Numbered from the stretch's first letter, positions 50,523 to 60,578 are shown. The stretch: DNA of 64,000 bases from Paraburkholderia tropica (GCF_914484835.1 NZ_CAJZAR010000062.1:372001-436000); one strand, 5' to 3'. Notes: generated from the letters alone by a model not told the origin. Made by a program: numbers and translations.

Positions 50523-52604
50523 ATGGCAAGCGCACGCATCGGCGTTGACATCGGCGGGACATTTACCGACCTGGTACTTCTCGACGACAACGGACAGGTG
50601 ACCTTTACTAAGGTTTCCTCAACTCCGGCAGCACCAGAAGAAGCGGTCCTGACCGGGATCGACCGGATTCTCGGGCAGGCCGGACTCAAGACCTCGGATG
50701 TCGCCGAGGTGCTGCACGGTACGACCGTCGGCTCGAACACCATGCTTCAGAAGGTCGGAGCGAAGTGCGGTCTGATCACGACCAAGGGCTTTCGCGACGT
50801 GCTGGAAATCGGCCGCGTGCGTACGCCGTCGATGTTCGACCTCACCTGGGACAAGCCGGTGCCGCTCGCTGAACGGCGCTATCGTCTGGAAGTCAACGAA
50901 CGCGTCAATGCGGCAGGCGAAGTCCTGGTGCCGACGCCCGTCGACGAAATCCTCAGCGCCGGTGAATTTTTTCGCTCAGAAGGTGTGGAGTCCGTAGCAA
51001 TCTGTTTTCTGAATTCGTACAAGAACGCGGAGAATGAAAAAGTTGCATTGGATGCTTTCCAGAAGGCCTTTCCGGAAATCAGCGTGACGGCTTCGATTTC
51101 CGTGCTGCCGGAAATGCGCGAATACGAACGCACTTCGACCACCGTCGTGAACGCGTACGTGCTGCCCGCGCTGCGCACCTATCTGCAGCGCCTGGAATCA
51201 GGCCTCAAGCGTATTGGCGTGAACGCGCCGCTGCTGGTCAGCAATTCGAATGGCGGGCTGTCGAGCGCACGTATCGCCCAGGACACGCCGGTCTTCTTCA
51301 TTTCCTCGGGCCGTTCGGCGGGCGTGGTCGGCGCGGGCCGGCTGGGCGACGCGCAGGGCAGCAAGGAAATGGTCGTGTTCGATATGGGCGGGACGACGGC
51401 CTCGGCCTCGCTCATTCACGACGGCCAACTGGCCCGCACCAACGAATACGAGTTCCGTGCCGGTATCTCCACGCCTAGCCGCTTCATCAAGGCGGGCGGC
51501 TACATGATGCGCGTGCCGACCATCGACGTTGCCGAAGTCGGTAGCGGCGCGGGTTCGATCGCGTGGATCGACGGCGGCGGTCTGCTCAGCGTCGGCCCGG
51601 TTTCCGCAGGCGCGTTCCCGGGCCCGGTGTGCTACGGCATCGGCGGCGAGCGCCCGACGGTGACTGACGCCAACGCGGTACTCGGTTTCCTGCCACCGAG
51701 CCTCGCGGGCGGCACGATGGAGCTGAAGCTGGACGCTGCGCGCAATGCGATCGATACGTTGCTTGCGAAGCCGCTCGGCATCGGCGTCGAGGAAGCGGCG
51801 GTGGGCATCCGCGAAGTGGTGAACGTCAATATGGCGCGCACCATCAAGGCGGTGACGGTCGAGCGCGGCGTCGATCCGCGTGACTTCACGCTGGTTGCGT
51901 TTGGCGGCTCGGGTCCTGTCCACGCGTGCGATCTCGCGCGCGCGCTCGACATGAAGCAGGTGATTTTCCCGGCGGCGCCGGGCGTGTTCACCGCCATGGG
52001 CATGCTGGCCGGTGCAGTGGAGCGCTATTTCGTCCGCCCCTCGCTGAATCTGCTGGACAGCCTGGATATCGACGCACTCGCCGGTACGGTCGAGCAGATG
52101 CGTGAGGACGCCCGCAAGGCGCTCGCCGAAGAAGGCTACTCCGCCGATCGTATCGAATTCGTCTTCGATCTCGACATGCGATTCCGTGGTCAGGATTACG
52201 AAATTCCTGTTCGCGTTCCGGAAACGATCGACGACAACACGCGCGAGTCGCTGCGCGAAGGCTTCATTGCAGCCTATACGGCGATGTACGGCTACGCGTC
52301 GAAAGACGCCATCGAATGCGCGAACCTGCGCCTTCTGGCACGCGGCGTCGCATCGAAGACGCTGGACTTCCGCGATATCCGCAGCGCGCAATCGACGAAG
52401 GGCGAGCAAAAGCGCGGCACGCGCCGGGTGTATTTCAATCGCGAGTCGGGTTGGGTCGATACGCCGGTGATGTCGCGCTCGTTGCTCGACAACGAGATTA
52501 CGGGCCCCGTCATTCTCGAAAGCACCGACACCACCATTGTGGTGCCGCCGGGCTGGCGCGTGAGCGCGGATCGGGTTGGCTGCGTTATCGCGACGCTCGC
52601 CTGA
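50523..52604 (+). CDS. hyuA: Hydantoinase/5-oxoprolinase family, subunit A
   Basis: A 693-residue ATP-dependent amidohydrolase subunit. The N-terminal ATPase-like domain begins VDIGGTFTDLVLLDD, and later motifs are HGTTVGSNTML, VFDMGGTTASASL and AFGGSGPVHACDLA. With subunit B it opens cyclic amides using ATP (5-oxoproline, N-methylhydantoin, caprolactam), or in relatives carboxylates ketones. The ribosome site is weak (GGATGA). It is the first gene of the rightward operon, directly under operator 3. HyuB follows after 16 bp. Substrate is probably a cyclic amide that yields an amino acid, given the neighbouring racemases. Confidence 0.93.
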   Translation: MASARIGVDIGGTFTDLVLLDDNGQVTFTKVSSTPAAPEEAVLTGIDRILGQAGLKTSDVAEVLHGTTVGSNTMLQKVGAKCGLITTKGFRDVLEIGRVRTPSMFDLTWDKPVPLAERRYRLEVNERVNAAGEVLVPTPVDEILSAGEFFRSEGVESVAICFLNSYKNAENEKVALDAFQKAFPEISVTASISVLPEMREYERTSTTVVNAYVLPALRTYLQRLESGLKRIGVNAPLLVSNSNGGLSSARIAQDTPVFFISSGRSAGVVGAGRLGDAQGSKEMVVFDMGGTTASASLIHDGQLARTNEYEFRAGISTPSRFIKAGGYMMRVPTIDVAEVGSGAGSIAWIDGGGLLSVGPVSAGAFPGPVCYGIGGERPTVTDANAVLGFLPPSLAGGTMELKLDAARNAIDTLLAKPLGIGVEEAAVGIREVVNVNMARTIKAVTVERGVDPRDFTLVAFGGSGPVHACDLARALDMKQVIFPAAPGVFTAMGMLAGAVERYFVRPSLNLLDSLDIDALAGTVEQMREDARKALAEEGYSADRIEFVFDLDMRFRGQDYEIPVRVPETIDDNTRESLREGFIAAYTAMYGYASKDAIECANLRLLARGVASKTLDFRDIRSAQSTKGEQKRGTRRVYFNRESGWVDTPVMSRSLLDNEITGPVILESTDTTIVVPPGWRVSADRVGCVIATLA

Positions 52605-52620
52605 CTTCATTGGAGCTAAC

Positions 52621-54348
52621 ATGACACAACGTAAAGTCGACCCCATCACATTTGCGGTCGTAAAGAATGCGCTCGACACCATCGTCGACGACATGGCATT
52701 TGCCGTCATGCGCACCGCGCGCTCGCCGATCATTCGCGATGTGCTCGATTATTCGGTGACGATGTGCGACGCCGCGGGCCGTATTCTCGCCCAGGCGAAA
52801 ACCGTTGCGCTGCACCTCGGCGCGGTGCCCGATGCCGTGGACGTGGTGATCCGCAAGTTCGCCGCGACCTGCAAGCCCGGTGACGTGATCGTGCTGAACG
52901 ATCCGTACGAAGGCGGCATGCACCTGCCGGACATTTTCATGTTCAAGCCGATCTTCTTCGAAAACCGGCTTCAGGGCTTCTCGGTCGTGATCGCACACCA
53001 TTGCGACGTGGGCGGGCGCGTGCCGGGTTCCAATGCGGCCGATTCGACCGAGATCTTCCAGGAAGGCCTGCGCATTCCGCCGATGAAGCTCTACAGCGAA
53101 GGCAAGCAAAACGAAACGCTCGTCGACATCATCAAGAAGAACGTGCGCCTGCCCGATCTCGTGCTGGGCGATCTGGACGCGCAACTGGCGACCTGCAATA
53201 TCGGCGAACGCGAACTGCTGCGCATGATCGGCCGCTACGGCGAAGACAATCTGCGTCTCTACTTCGACGAACTGCTCGATTACGGCGAGCGTCTCACGCG
53301 CAAGGCGATCGAAGCGTGGCCGGACGGCACCTACGAATTCACTGACTACATCGACAACGACGGCTTCACGAGCGACGCGATTCCTATCAAATGCGCGATC
53401 ACGGTGGCGGGTTCGAGCCTGTCGGTGGATTTCGCCGGATCGTCGCCGCAGGTCAAAGGCGCAATCAATTCGACACTTTCGTTCGTCAAGTCGGCGACGT
53501 ATCTGAGCATCCGCTGCGTGCTCGACGCCGATGTGCCGAACAATGCCGGCGTGTATCGCTGCATCGACATCACCGCGCCGGAAGGGTCGATCCTGAACCC
53601 CAGAATGCCGGCTCCGGTGGCGGCGCGTGCGCTGACCGGCTACCGCGTGGTCGATACGGTCTTCGGCGCACTGGCGAAGATCGCGCCGAAGAAGGTGATG
53701 GCTGCCGGTGAGGGCGGTAATACGGTGATTGCACTGAGCGGGTACGACGCAGACGCGAGCGAGCCGTTCATTCTCGTCGACATGATCAACGGCGCGTGGG
53801 GTGGCCGCTCGAACAAGGACGGCGTGGAAGGGGTGACGAACCCGTCGCAAAACATGTCGAATCTGCCGATCGAAACGCTCGAAGCGCGCTATCCGATCCT
53901 GATGGAAGAGTACGGCTTCCGTAACGACTCGGGCGGCGCAGGGCGCTATCGCGGTGGCCTGGGACTCGTGCGCCAGTATCGTGTGCTGGCAAAGCGGGTG
54001 GTTGCGCAGATTCGCTCCGACCGCGCGGATCATGCACCGTATGGCCTGTTCGGCGGCGCAGCGGGCGCGCCTTCGCGCAACATCCTCAACCCGGCCACCA
54101 CGGCCGAGGCTGCGCCTAGCAAGTTCACGATGGAGCTGGAAGAGGGCGTGGTTATCCGTCACGAACAGGCGGGCGGCGGCGGCTACGGCAATCCGCTCGA
54201 ACGCGACGTCGATCTCATCGAACGCGATCTGCGCGACGGCAAGGTGACGGCGGCGTTTGCCGAGCAGCACCACGGTGTTGTCGTTACCGCAGCGGGTGCC
54301 ATCGACCGCGAAGCGACAACGCAAAAACGTCAGCGCGCCGCGGCCTGA
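52621..54348 (+). CDS. hyuB: Hydantoinase/5-oxoprolinase family, subunit B
   Basis: A 575-residue partner of HyuA. It begins DPITFAVVKNALDTIVDDM and has LNDPYEGGMHLPDIFMFKP and VIAHHCDVGGRVPGSNAADS, typical of the HyuB family. GGAG stands before ATG 52621. The C-terminal GGYGNPLERD is the usual end. It is the metal-containing subunit of the complex, in the cytoplasm. The length is normal, so the system should be functional. Confidence 0.93.
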   Translation: MTQRKVDPITFAVVKNALDTIVDDMAFAVMRTARSPIIRDVLDYSVTMCDAAGRILAQAKTVALHLGAVPDAVDVVIRKFAATCKPGDVIVLNDPYEGGMHLPDIFMFKPIFFENRLQGFSVVIAHHCDVGGRVPGSNAADSTEIFQEGLRIPPMKLYSEGKQNETLVDIIKKNVRLPDLVLGDLDAQLATCNIGERELLRMIGRYGEDNLRLYFDELLDYGERLTRKAIEAWPDGTYEFTDYIDNDGFTSDAIPIKCAITVAGSSLSVDFAGSSPQVKGAINSTLSFVKSATYLSIRCVLDADVPNNAGVYRCIDITAPEGSILNPRMPAPVAARALTGYRVVDTVFGALAKIAPKKVMAAGEGGNTVIALSGYDADASEPFILVDMINGAWGGRSNKDGVEGVTNPSQNMSNLPIETLEARYPILMEEYGFRNDSGGAGRYRGGLGLVRQYRVLAKRVVAQIRSDRADHAPYGLFGGAAGAPSRNILNPATTAEAAPSKFTMELEEGVVIRHEQAGGGGYGNPLERDVDLIERDLRDGKVTAAFAEQHHGVVVTAAGAIDREATTQKRQRAAA

Positions 54349-54430
54349 ACGTAATAGCGGAATCTTCGTATGTCATGCCGTCGGCGGCTTGATAGACCGG
54401 CGCCGGCGGCAACCCGAAAAGGAAATGGAA

Positions 54431-54898
54431 ATGGAGCAAATCGAAGGACGTCTCGCCGAATTGGGCTACACGTTGCCGGACAGCCCGGTTCCCAAGGCGA
54501 ATTACGTCCCTGCGCGACAGGTCGGGAATCTGCTGTTCATCGCCGGTCAGATCCCCACTGCCAATGGCGAAGATCAATTCGTCGGCAAGGTGGGGCGCGA
54601 TCTGCCGCTCGAAGACGGTCAGGCGGCCGCCAGGCTCTGTGCGCTGAACATGCTCTCGCAGGTGCGCACCGCGCTGGGCGGGAGCTTCGATCGCCTCGTT
54701 GGCTGCGTGAAGCTCAGCGGCTTCGTGAACTGCGAACCGGAGTTCGGACAGCAACCCCAGGTGATTAACGGCGCCTCCGACCTCATCGTGCAGGTGTTGG
54801 GCGAAAGCGGCAAGCATGCACGCTTCGCTGTGGGTGCGAATTCACTGCCTAGAAATGTTGCGGTGGAAATCGACGGGATTTTTGAAATCAGTTCGTAA
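54431..54898 (+). CDS. RidA/YjgF-family protein
   Basis: A 155-residue protein of the RidA (Rid) family, which hydrolyses reactive enamines and imines or serves as an accessory in amino-acid pathways. The core is NYVPARQVGNLLFIAGQIPT and the end is RFAVGANSLPRNVAVEIDGIFEI, typical of the COG0251 subgroup that is longer than RidA (about 128). The Arg of the imine-binding site (SLPRNVAVE) is conserved. I take ATG 54431 with AAGGA seven bases upstream, not ATG 54425. It fits an imine intermediate from the D-amino-acid oxidase of this operon. Confidence 0.9.
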   Translation: MEQIEGRLAELGYTLPDSPVPKANYVPARQVGNLLFIAGQIPTANGEDQFVGKVGRDLPLEDGQAAARLCALNMLSQVRTALGGSFDRLVGCVKLSGFVNCEPEFGQQPQVINGASDLIVQVLGESGKHARFAVGANSLPRNVAVEIDGIFEISS

Positions 54899-55087
54899 GT
54901 TCTTCGTCGAGTGTTGTTGGTACGCCTTTGTATATTTTTAGTATTCCGATGTAAATCATCTCGGATCGTGGAAATTGCATTGACGTATGGTTGGTTTGTC
55001 TTTGGTACTGATACGGCGCTCCACAAAAATAGATTGCGAAGTTGAATCGAAAGCGTCTGATTTCACCCTTACCCTACGAGGTTAGAA
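54899..55087. other. 189-bp AT-rich gap before the amino-acid transporter
   Basis: A -35-like TTGACG lies at 54980-54985 and TACTGA around 55006, but the spacer is long, so an own promoter is uncertain. No gene or terminator is evident. Confidence 0.3.
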
Positions 55088-55921
55088 ATGATCCGGATGT
55101 CCAGCCTTATTCGCCGCACGCTGATGTGCGCCACCGCATTCTCGGCCTTGCTGTCGAGCGTTCCGTCCCATGCGCAGGATACGTCGACGTGGCAAAGCGT
55201 CCGACAGGCCGGCGTGCTTCGCTGCGGCATCGCGCTTTCGCCGCCCTACACCATGCGCGATATCAAGAGCGGCGAATACAGCGGCATCTTCCCGTCGCTC
55301 TGCAAGGAGTTCGGCGAAAAAGTCCTGCACGTGAAGGTCCAGTTCGTCGACACCTCGTGGGACAACATCGTCGCGGGTCTGCAGTCCGACAAGTGGGATC
55401 TGTCGCTGTCACTCAACGACACGCCGGAGCGTGAGAAGGCCATCGCTTTCTCGCGTTCGGTGGTCGATTACAACGTGACGCTCGCCTACAACAAGAATAA
55501 TCCCAAGCTGCCGAAGGCGATCCACTCGATTGCCGATATCGACAAGCCGGGCGTGATCATTACGGTGATGTCCGGGACGGCGCAGGACAAGGCGATCTCC
55601 GGGCAGATCAAGCAAGCGCAGATCATGCGCCTGCCGGGTTTCGACGAGACGCGTCTCGCGCTGATGTCGAAGCGCGCCGACATGCTCGCCGACGACAACA
55701 TGACCAACCGTCTGCTGGCCGCGGCGCATTCCGACTGGGCGCTGACCTTCAACCCGAATCCGCCGCTGGCGCAACAGGGCATCTGTTTCGGTGTCCGTAA
55801 GGAAACGTCCGCGGCCGATATCGCGGTGCTCAACAAGTTCATCGAGGACGAGCAGAAGTCGGGTGGTGTGAACGCCGTCGTTCAACGGTCGGTGAAGGAA
55901 ACGATCGCTTCGACGAAGTAA
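55088..55921 (+). CDS. Polar amino-acid ABC transporter substrate-binding protein
   Basis: A 277-residue periplasmic protein of solute-binding family 3 (PBP type 2, HisJ/GlnH-like). The signal peptide ends VPSHA before QDTS. Typical segments are VLRCGIALSPPYT, DNIVAGLQSDKWDLSLSLNDTPEREKAIAFS and KRADMLADDNM. It captures an amino acid or betaine-like compound for the ATPase and two permeases that follow. GAGG precedes the ATG; an inner ATG at residue 4 is possible. Context suggests proline, hydroxyproline or a related compound. Confidence 0.93.
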   Translation: MIRMSSLIRRTLMCATAFSALLSSVPSHAQDTSTWQSVRQAGVLRCGIALSPPYTMRDIKSGEYSGIFPSLCKEFGEKVLHVKVQFVDTSWDNIVAGLQSDKWDLSLSLNDTPEREKAIAFSRSVVDYNVTLAYNKNNPKLPKAIHSIADIDKPGVIITVMSGTAQDKAISGQIKQAQIMRLPGFDETRLALMSKRADMLADDNMTNRLLAAAHSDWALTFNPNPPLAQQGICFGVRKETSAADIAVLNKFIEDEQKSGGVNAVVQRSVKETIASTK

Positions 55922-56048
55922 GTGTCAGGCGCGTGCGGTGCGACAGGGCGTTCGCGCCGCACGGCCTGCTGAATGACGGTACCGGCGTCAGCCATCCGGT
56001 TCGGATCAAACCGGAGCGCCCGCCAGGCGTTCTACGGAGAAAGTTCCC

Positions 56049-56879
56049 ATGTTGCAATCTACTATGAAGATCGTACCCACCTCCGTTCCTGCGGATGATC
56101 CTGTCGATGCGGCAAGCGCGGGTGACTTCGTCCAGCTCCATTCGGTTTGCAAATCGTACGGCGAAAATCTTGTCGTCATGGACCATATGAATCTCGACAT
56201 GCGCGCGGACGACCGCCTCGTCGTGATCGGGCCGAGCGGAAGCGGAAAGAGTTCGCTGCTGCGCGTGATGATGGGCCTCGAAGGGATTCAGAGCGGATCG
56301 ATCGACTTTCAGGGCAAGTCGTACATTCACGGCGCGGACTCGGGGCGCGGTAAGCGCATCGACGGCAAACTGCAGCGCCAGATCGGCATGGTGTTCCAGC
56401 ACTACACGCTGTTTCCGCATCTTTCGGTACTGAGCAATCTGATCCTCGCACCGGTGAAGGTGGGCGGCGTGTCGAAGGCCGATGCAACGGAACGCGCCCG
56501 CATGTATCTTGCCAGGCTCGGTCTGGAGAGCAAGCTCAATGCGTATCCCAGCCAGCTTTCGGGCGGCCAGAAGCAGCGCGTGGCAATCGCTCGTGCGCTG
56601 ATGCTGGAACCCAAGCTCATGTTGTTCGATGAAGTCACGTCCGCGCTCGACCCGGAAATGGTGGTGGAAGTGCAAAACGTGATGCTCAAGCTGGCCGAGC
56701 AGAAAATGGCGATGATTATCGTCACGCACGACATGCATTTCGCACGCGACATCGCCACGCGCGTCGTGTTCTGCGCAAGCGGAAAAGTCGTGGAGCAGGG
56801 CGCGCCCCGCGACATGTTCAAGTGTCCAAAGGAAGCGCGCACGCGCGAGTTCCTCGAGAAAGTTCTTCACCTCGATTGA
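56049..56879 (+). CDS. Polar amino-acid ABC transporter ATPase
   Basis: A 276-residue ABC ATPase (HisP/GlnQ-like). Walker A is GPSGSGKSSLL, the signature is QLSGGQKQRVAIARAL, Walker B is LMLFDEVTSALDPE and the switch His is in IIVTHDMHFARD. Note Val in DEVTSAL, common in this family. A 25-residue N-terminal extension precedes the domain. GGAGA is about nine bases before the ATG. It energises the importer with the permeases that start 10 bp later. Confidence 0.94.
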   Translation: MLQSTMKIVPTSVPADDPVDAASAGDFVQLHSVCKSYGENLVVMDHMNLDMRADDRLVVIGPSGSGKSSLLRVMMGLEGIQSGSIDFQGKSYIHGADSGRGKRIDGKLQRQIGMVFQHYTLFPHLSVLSNLILAPVKVGGVSKADATERARMYLARLGLESKLNAYPSQLSGGQKQRVAIARALMLEPKLMLFDEVTSALDPEMVVEVQNVMLKLAEQKMAMIIVTHDMHFARDIATRVVFCASGKVVEQGAPRDMFKCPKEARTREFLEKVLHLD

Positions 56880-56889
56880 GAGAGCGACC

Positions 56890-57561
56890 ATGCACTATCA
56901 CTTCGATTTCAGCTTTCTCACGGATAGCGTGCCGCCCTTGTTGCAGGGTTTGCAGGTGACCGTCGAGTTAGCGATCGCCGCTAACCTGATGGGCCTGACG
57001 CTGGGGTTCGTGCTTTGTCTGCTCGTGATGAGCCGCTGGGCAGTCGTGCGCGTGCCGGCGCAACTCTTCATTGAGTTCTTCCGTTGCACGCCAGCGCTGC
57101 TGCAAATCGTCTGGTTTTTCTATTGCATTCCGATGTTGGTGAATGTCTTTCTCGACCCGGTGTGGATGGGCGTCCTTGCTCTGGGACTCAATCTGACCGC
57201 GTTCAATGCAGAGGCCTATCGAGCCGGCGTGCAAGCCGTGCCGAAAGAACATATTGACGCCTGCGTGGCGCTGGGCCTCAAGCCCTGGCAACGCACGGTT
57301 TTCGTGATTCTTCCGCAGGCGTTGCGAAACTCCCTTCCCGTACTGATGACGAACGGCATCGGTACCTTGCAGCAGAGCGCGCTGGTGGCGATCGTCGCCG
57401 TGGCCGATCTGATGTATGTCGCCAAGACCATCGCGACGCAAGCCTATCGGCCCATCGAAACCTATTCGGTCGTGGCGCTGGTGTATTTCCTGTTGTCCTT
57501 GCCCATCGCGCGGCTGGTGCACGTGATCGAACGCCGCCAGGACCTGGCTCATCAGCGCTAA
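56890..57561 (+). CDS. Polar amino-acid ABC transporter permease 1
   Basis: A 223-residue HisM/GlnP-type inner-membrane permease with about five helices. The EAA-type loop reads KEHIDACVALGLKPWQRTVFVILPQALRNSLP, the site that docks with the ATPase. LFIEFFRCTPALLQIVWFFYC is the family N-terminal motif. GAGAG precedes the ATG. It is paralogous to the next gene and forms a heterodimer with it. Confidence 0.93.
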   Translation: MHYHFDFSFLTDSVPPLLQGLQVTVELAIAANLMGLTLGFVLCLLVMSRWAVVRVPAQLFIEFFRCTPALLQIVWFFYCIPMLVNVFLDPVWMGVLALGLNLTAFNAEAYRAGVQAVPKEHIDACVALGLKPWQRTVFVILPQALRNSLPVLMTNGIGTLQQSALVAIVAVADLMYVAKTIATQAYRPIETYSVVALVYFLLSLPIARLVHVIERRQDLAHQR

Positions 57562-57570
57562 GGAGTCGAC

Positions 57571-58236
57571 ATGAATATCGATTTTTCGGTCGTACTGCCG
57601 TATTGGCTGCTTCTTCTGAAAGGGCTCGGCTTGACGCTGGGCCTGACCGGACTCTGCGCGGTGATCGGCAGCCTGCTGGGCTTCGTGGTTAGCCTGTTGA
57701 GAAGCTCCACCGTGGCATGGATCCGCATGCCCATGACGCTGTATGTGGAATTCTTCCGTGGCACGCCGCTGTTGATCCAGCTGTTCTGGGTCTTCTTCTG
57801 CTTTCCCGTGGTCTTCCAGTTGCCGATCCCGCCGTATCTGTCGGTCGTGATCGCGTTGACGCTCTATATGGGCGCCATTACCAGCGAGACGTTTCGGGCC
57901 GCCTTGAAGTCCATTTCGTCTGAACAACACGATGCCTGCATCGCGCTGAGCCTGTCGCCTCAGGCGAAGGTGCTCTATGTGATCTTTCCGCAAGCGCTGC
58001 TGCGCGCCATTCCGCCTTTGCTTTCGAATATCGTCAGCCTGTTCAAGGAAAGCGCGCTCATTTCGTCGGTTGGCGTGGCGGATCTGATGTTCGTGGGCGA
58101 AAGTATTTCCAATAGCACGGCCAAGCCGCTGGAATTCCTGACTACCGTCGGATTGATTTATTTTGCCGTCGCATTCCCGCTCACGCGTCTGGTCGGACTG
58201 GTCGAGCGACGTTTCCTGCGCCGGTTTGCCTACTAG
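57571..58236 (+). CDS. Polar amino-acid ABC transporter permease 2
   Basis: A 221-residue HisQ-type permease. It has LYVEFFRGTPLLIQLFWVFFC and the ATPase-docking EQHDACIALSLSPQAKVLYVIFPQAL. AAGGAG precedes the ATG, nine bases after the previous stop. It completes the four-gene importer (SBP, ATPase, two permeases). Confidence 0.93.
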   Translation: MNIDFSVVLPYWLLLLKGLGLTLGLTGLCAVIGSLLGFVVSLLRSSTVAWIRMPMTLYVEFFRGTPLLIQLFWVFFCFPVVFQLPIPPYLSVVIALTLYMGAITSETFRAALKSISSEQHDACIALSLSPQAKVLYVIFPQALLRAIPPLLSNIVSLFKESALISSVGVADLMFVGESISNSTAKPLEFLTTVGLIYFAVAFPLTRLVGLVERRFLRRFAY

Positions 58237-58275
58237 AGCAATTCAGTACCGCAAAAAATAGTGATGAGAAATATC

Positions 58276-59292
58276 ATGAAAAAGCATACGTTCAAGTGTA
58301 TTGAAGGTCATACCGAAGGCATGCCGGTTCGCATGGTCATCGAGGGCGCACCGCAGTTGCAGGGAGCGACGATGAACGATCGGCGTCACTATTTCATCGA
58401 GCATTACGACTGGATTCGCCGCGCGTTGATGCTGGAACCGCGTGGTCATGCGCATATGTCGGGCACGCTGCTTTATCCGCCGATGAGCGATAACGCGGAC
58501 TTCAGTCTGCTGTTTATCGAAACCTCGGGCTGCCTGCCGATGTGCGGTCACGCGACCATCGGTTCGATTTCGTTCGCGCTCGAATCGGGCCTGGTCACGC
58601 CGAAGCAGGAAGGGCGGGTTGTGGTCGACGTGCCCGCCGGTCAGGTGAGCGCGCGCTATGAAATGGATGGCGAGAAGGTCAAGTGGGTCCGTTTCACCAA
58701 CGTGCCAAGTTTCCTGCTTCACCGTGACCTTGAAATCGAGGTCTCGCGGCTGGGTAAACTCAAGGTCGATATTGCCTACGGCGGTAACTTTTATCCGATT
58801 GTCGACGTTCAGGAAAATTATCCGGGCTGCGAGCACTTTACGCCGGATGAACTGCTGGCGATGGGGCGCGAGGTGCAACGGCGTGTCAATGAAGCGCTCG
58901 ACGTGGTTCACCCGGACAATCCGAAAATCGCTGGCGTCAAACACTGCATGTGGACCGGCCGGCCGGTTGCGGCCGACTCCGACGGTCGCGCGGTCGTCAT
59001 TACCGGCGACATTCTGATCGACCGCTCGCCGTGCGGAACCGGCAGCTCCGCGCGAGTGGCGCAGCGTTATGCACGCGGCCTGCTTTCGGAAGGCCAGGCA
59101 TTCCGGCACGAAAGTCTGATTTGCAGCCGCTTCATTGGCCGTGTGGAAGCAGTCACGAAGCTCGAAAGCGGGTTGGACGCCGTGTTTCCGAGCATCGAAG
59201 GACGTGCGTTCATCACGGGGCGCGGCGAGCATTACGTGGACGAATCGCAGCCTTACGCACACGGCTTTACGCTGGAGGACTTCACGAAATGA
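58276..59292 (+). CDS. 4-Hydroxyproline 2-epimerase/proline racemase-like
   Basis: A 338-residue member of the proline racemase superfamily with the two catalytic cysteines Cys90 (PMCGHATIG) and Cys253 (DRSPCGTGSSAR). It interconverts trans-4-hydroxy-L-proline and cis-4-hydroxy-D-proline, or L/D-proline. I use ATG 58276, because homologues begin just there; GTG/ATG at 58261-58264 add a few residues. The stop overlaps the next start by ATGA, linking it to the oxidase. In known hydroxyproline catabolism such an oxidase acts on the D-product. Confidence 0.92.
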   Translation: MKKHTFKCIEGHTEGMPVRMVIEGAPQLQGATMNDRRHYFIEHYDWIRRALMLEPRGHAHMSGTLLYPPMSDNADFSLLFIETSGCLPMCGHATIGSISFALESGLVTPKQEGRVVVDVPAGQVSARYEMDGEKVKWVRFTNVPSFLLHRDLEIEVSRLGKLKVDIAYGGNFYPIVDVQENYPGCEHFTPDELLAMGREVQRRVNEALDVVHPDNPKIAGVKHCMWTGRPVAADSDGRAVVITGDILIDRSPCGTGSSARVAQRYARGLLSEGQAFRHESLICSRFIGRVEAVTKLESGLDAVFPSIEGRAFITGRGEHYVDESQPYAHGFTLEDFTK

Positions 59293-60578
59293 ACGCGATT
59301 CCTCAGGCAGCGGTTTCGCCGGTCGGCCGCGCGGTGCCGCAGGAGCACGCGGTGGTGATAGGCGGCGGCATCGTCGGGACATGCTGTGCGCTCTATCTGC
59401 AACGCAGCGGCTATGCGGTGACGCTGGTCGATCCCGCGGAGGCCGGCGACAGCACGGCGAAGTGGAGTTGCGGCCAGATTTCAGTCGGCGAGATTATTCC
59501 GCTCTCGAAGCCGGGCATCGTGAAGAAGGTGCCGGGCTGGCTGATGGATCAAACCGGGCCGCTCGCGCTGCGTCCGAGCGCCATGCCGGGGATCATCCCC
59601 TGGTTTCTGCGTTTTCTATCTTGCGCGCGGCATTCACGGATCAATGCGATCGCGGGCGAAATGGCGTCGCTCACGCAACACGTGTTTGCCGACTACGCAC
59701 CGTTGCTCGAAGCCTGCGATGACAAGGCTCTGCTCGTGCAGCGGCCAATCCTGCAGGTTTTCGACAGCGCGGCCGGTGTCGAGCACGAGCGCGAGCATAA
59801 CGAAACGCGCGCGGCGTTGGGCTTTGCATCGCAGGTCCTGAATGGATCGGAGATTGCCGATCTGGAGCCCGCGCTCGCGGGGCGCTTTTCGCACGGCGTG
59901 CTGCTGCCGCAGTGGCGATTCGTGAGCGACACCGAAGCGTTCATTCGCGCGCTGACCGATAGCTTCGTCGCACAGGGCGGCCGCCGCGTGCAGATCGGCG
60001 CCGATCGCATCGACGAGTCCAACGGCCGGGCGACCGGCGTCACGCTGGCGAATGGCGAACGTCTGGCGGCGGCGCATGTCGTGGTGGCAGCAGGCGTTGG
60101 ATCGCGGCGCTTCTTCGGCCAGTTGGGTGTCGATGTTCCGCTGGAAGGCGTCGCTGGTTATCAGACGCTACTGGCCGATCCGGGCGTCGAATTCAGACAT
60201 TCGGTCATCTATTCAGATGGCGGATTCTGCTTCACGCCGATGCGACGCGGCTTGCAGATTGGAGGCACGATCGAATTCGCCGCGCGTGGTGCGGCGCCGA
60301 ACTTCAAGCGCGCCCAGATCATCGTCGACAAGGCCAAAAAGATTCTCCCGGAATTGCGCACGGAGAAGCACGAATTCGGCGTGGGTTACCGGCCGCTTTT
60401 GCCGGACACCAAACCGGTGATCGATCGTTCGAAACGCCTTGCCAACGTCACGATGGCGATCGGACATGGCCAGCTCGGGCTGACACTGGGCGCGACCACG
60501 GGACGGCTGGTGGCGGAACTCGTCGCGGGCCAGACCCTGACAACCGATTTGAGTCCGTTCAGCGCGTATCGCTTCTGA
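59289..60578 (+). CDS. FAD-dependent D-amino-acid oxidase/dehydrogenase-like
   Basis: A 429-residue DAO-fold flavoprotein (DadA-like). The FAD motif is VVIGGGIVGTCCALYLQRSG near residue 21, and the end AIGHGQLGLTLGATTGRLVAELV is typical. It should oxidise a D-amino acid, such as cis-4-hydroxy-D-proline, to the imine, with the RidA-family protein able to handle the imine. The start overlaps the epimerase stop by ATGA (59289-59292). A longer frame from 58950 lies within the epimerase gene and is spurious. Confidence 0.91.
   Translation: MNAIPQAAVSPVGRAVPQEHAVVIGGGIVGTCCALYLQRSGYAVTLVDPAEAGDSTAKWSCGQISVGEIIPLSKPGIVKKVPGWLMDQTGPLALRPSAMPGIIPWFLRFLSCARHSRINAIAGEMASLTQHVFADYAPLLEACDDKALLVQRPILQVFDSAAGVEHEREHNETRAALGFASQVLNGSEIADLEPALAGRFSHGVLLPQWRFVSDTEAFIRALTDSFVAQGGRRVQIGADRIDESNGRATGVTLANGERLAAAHVVVAAGVGSRRFFGQLGVDVPLEGVAGYQTLLADPGVEFRHSVIYSDGGFCFTPMRRGLQIGGTIEFAARGAAPNFKRAQIIVDKAKKILPELRTEKHEFGVGYRPLLPDTKPVIDRSKRLANVTMAIGHGQLGLTLGATTGRLVAELVAGQTLTTDLSPFSAYRF

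Noticed and set aside
58950..59288. N-terminal extension of the flavin oxidase
   Set aside because: It overlaps the epimerase in another frame; the FAD motif and ATGA coupling fix the start at 59289.
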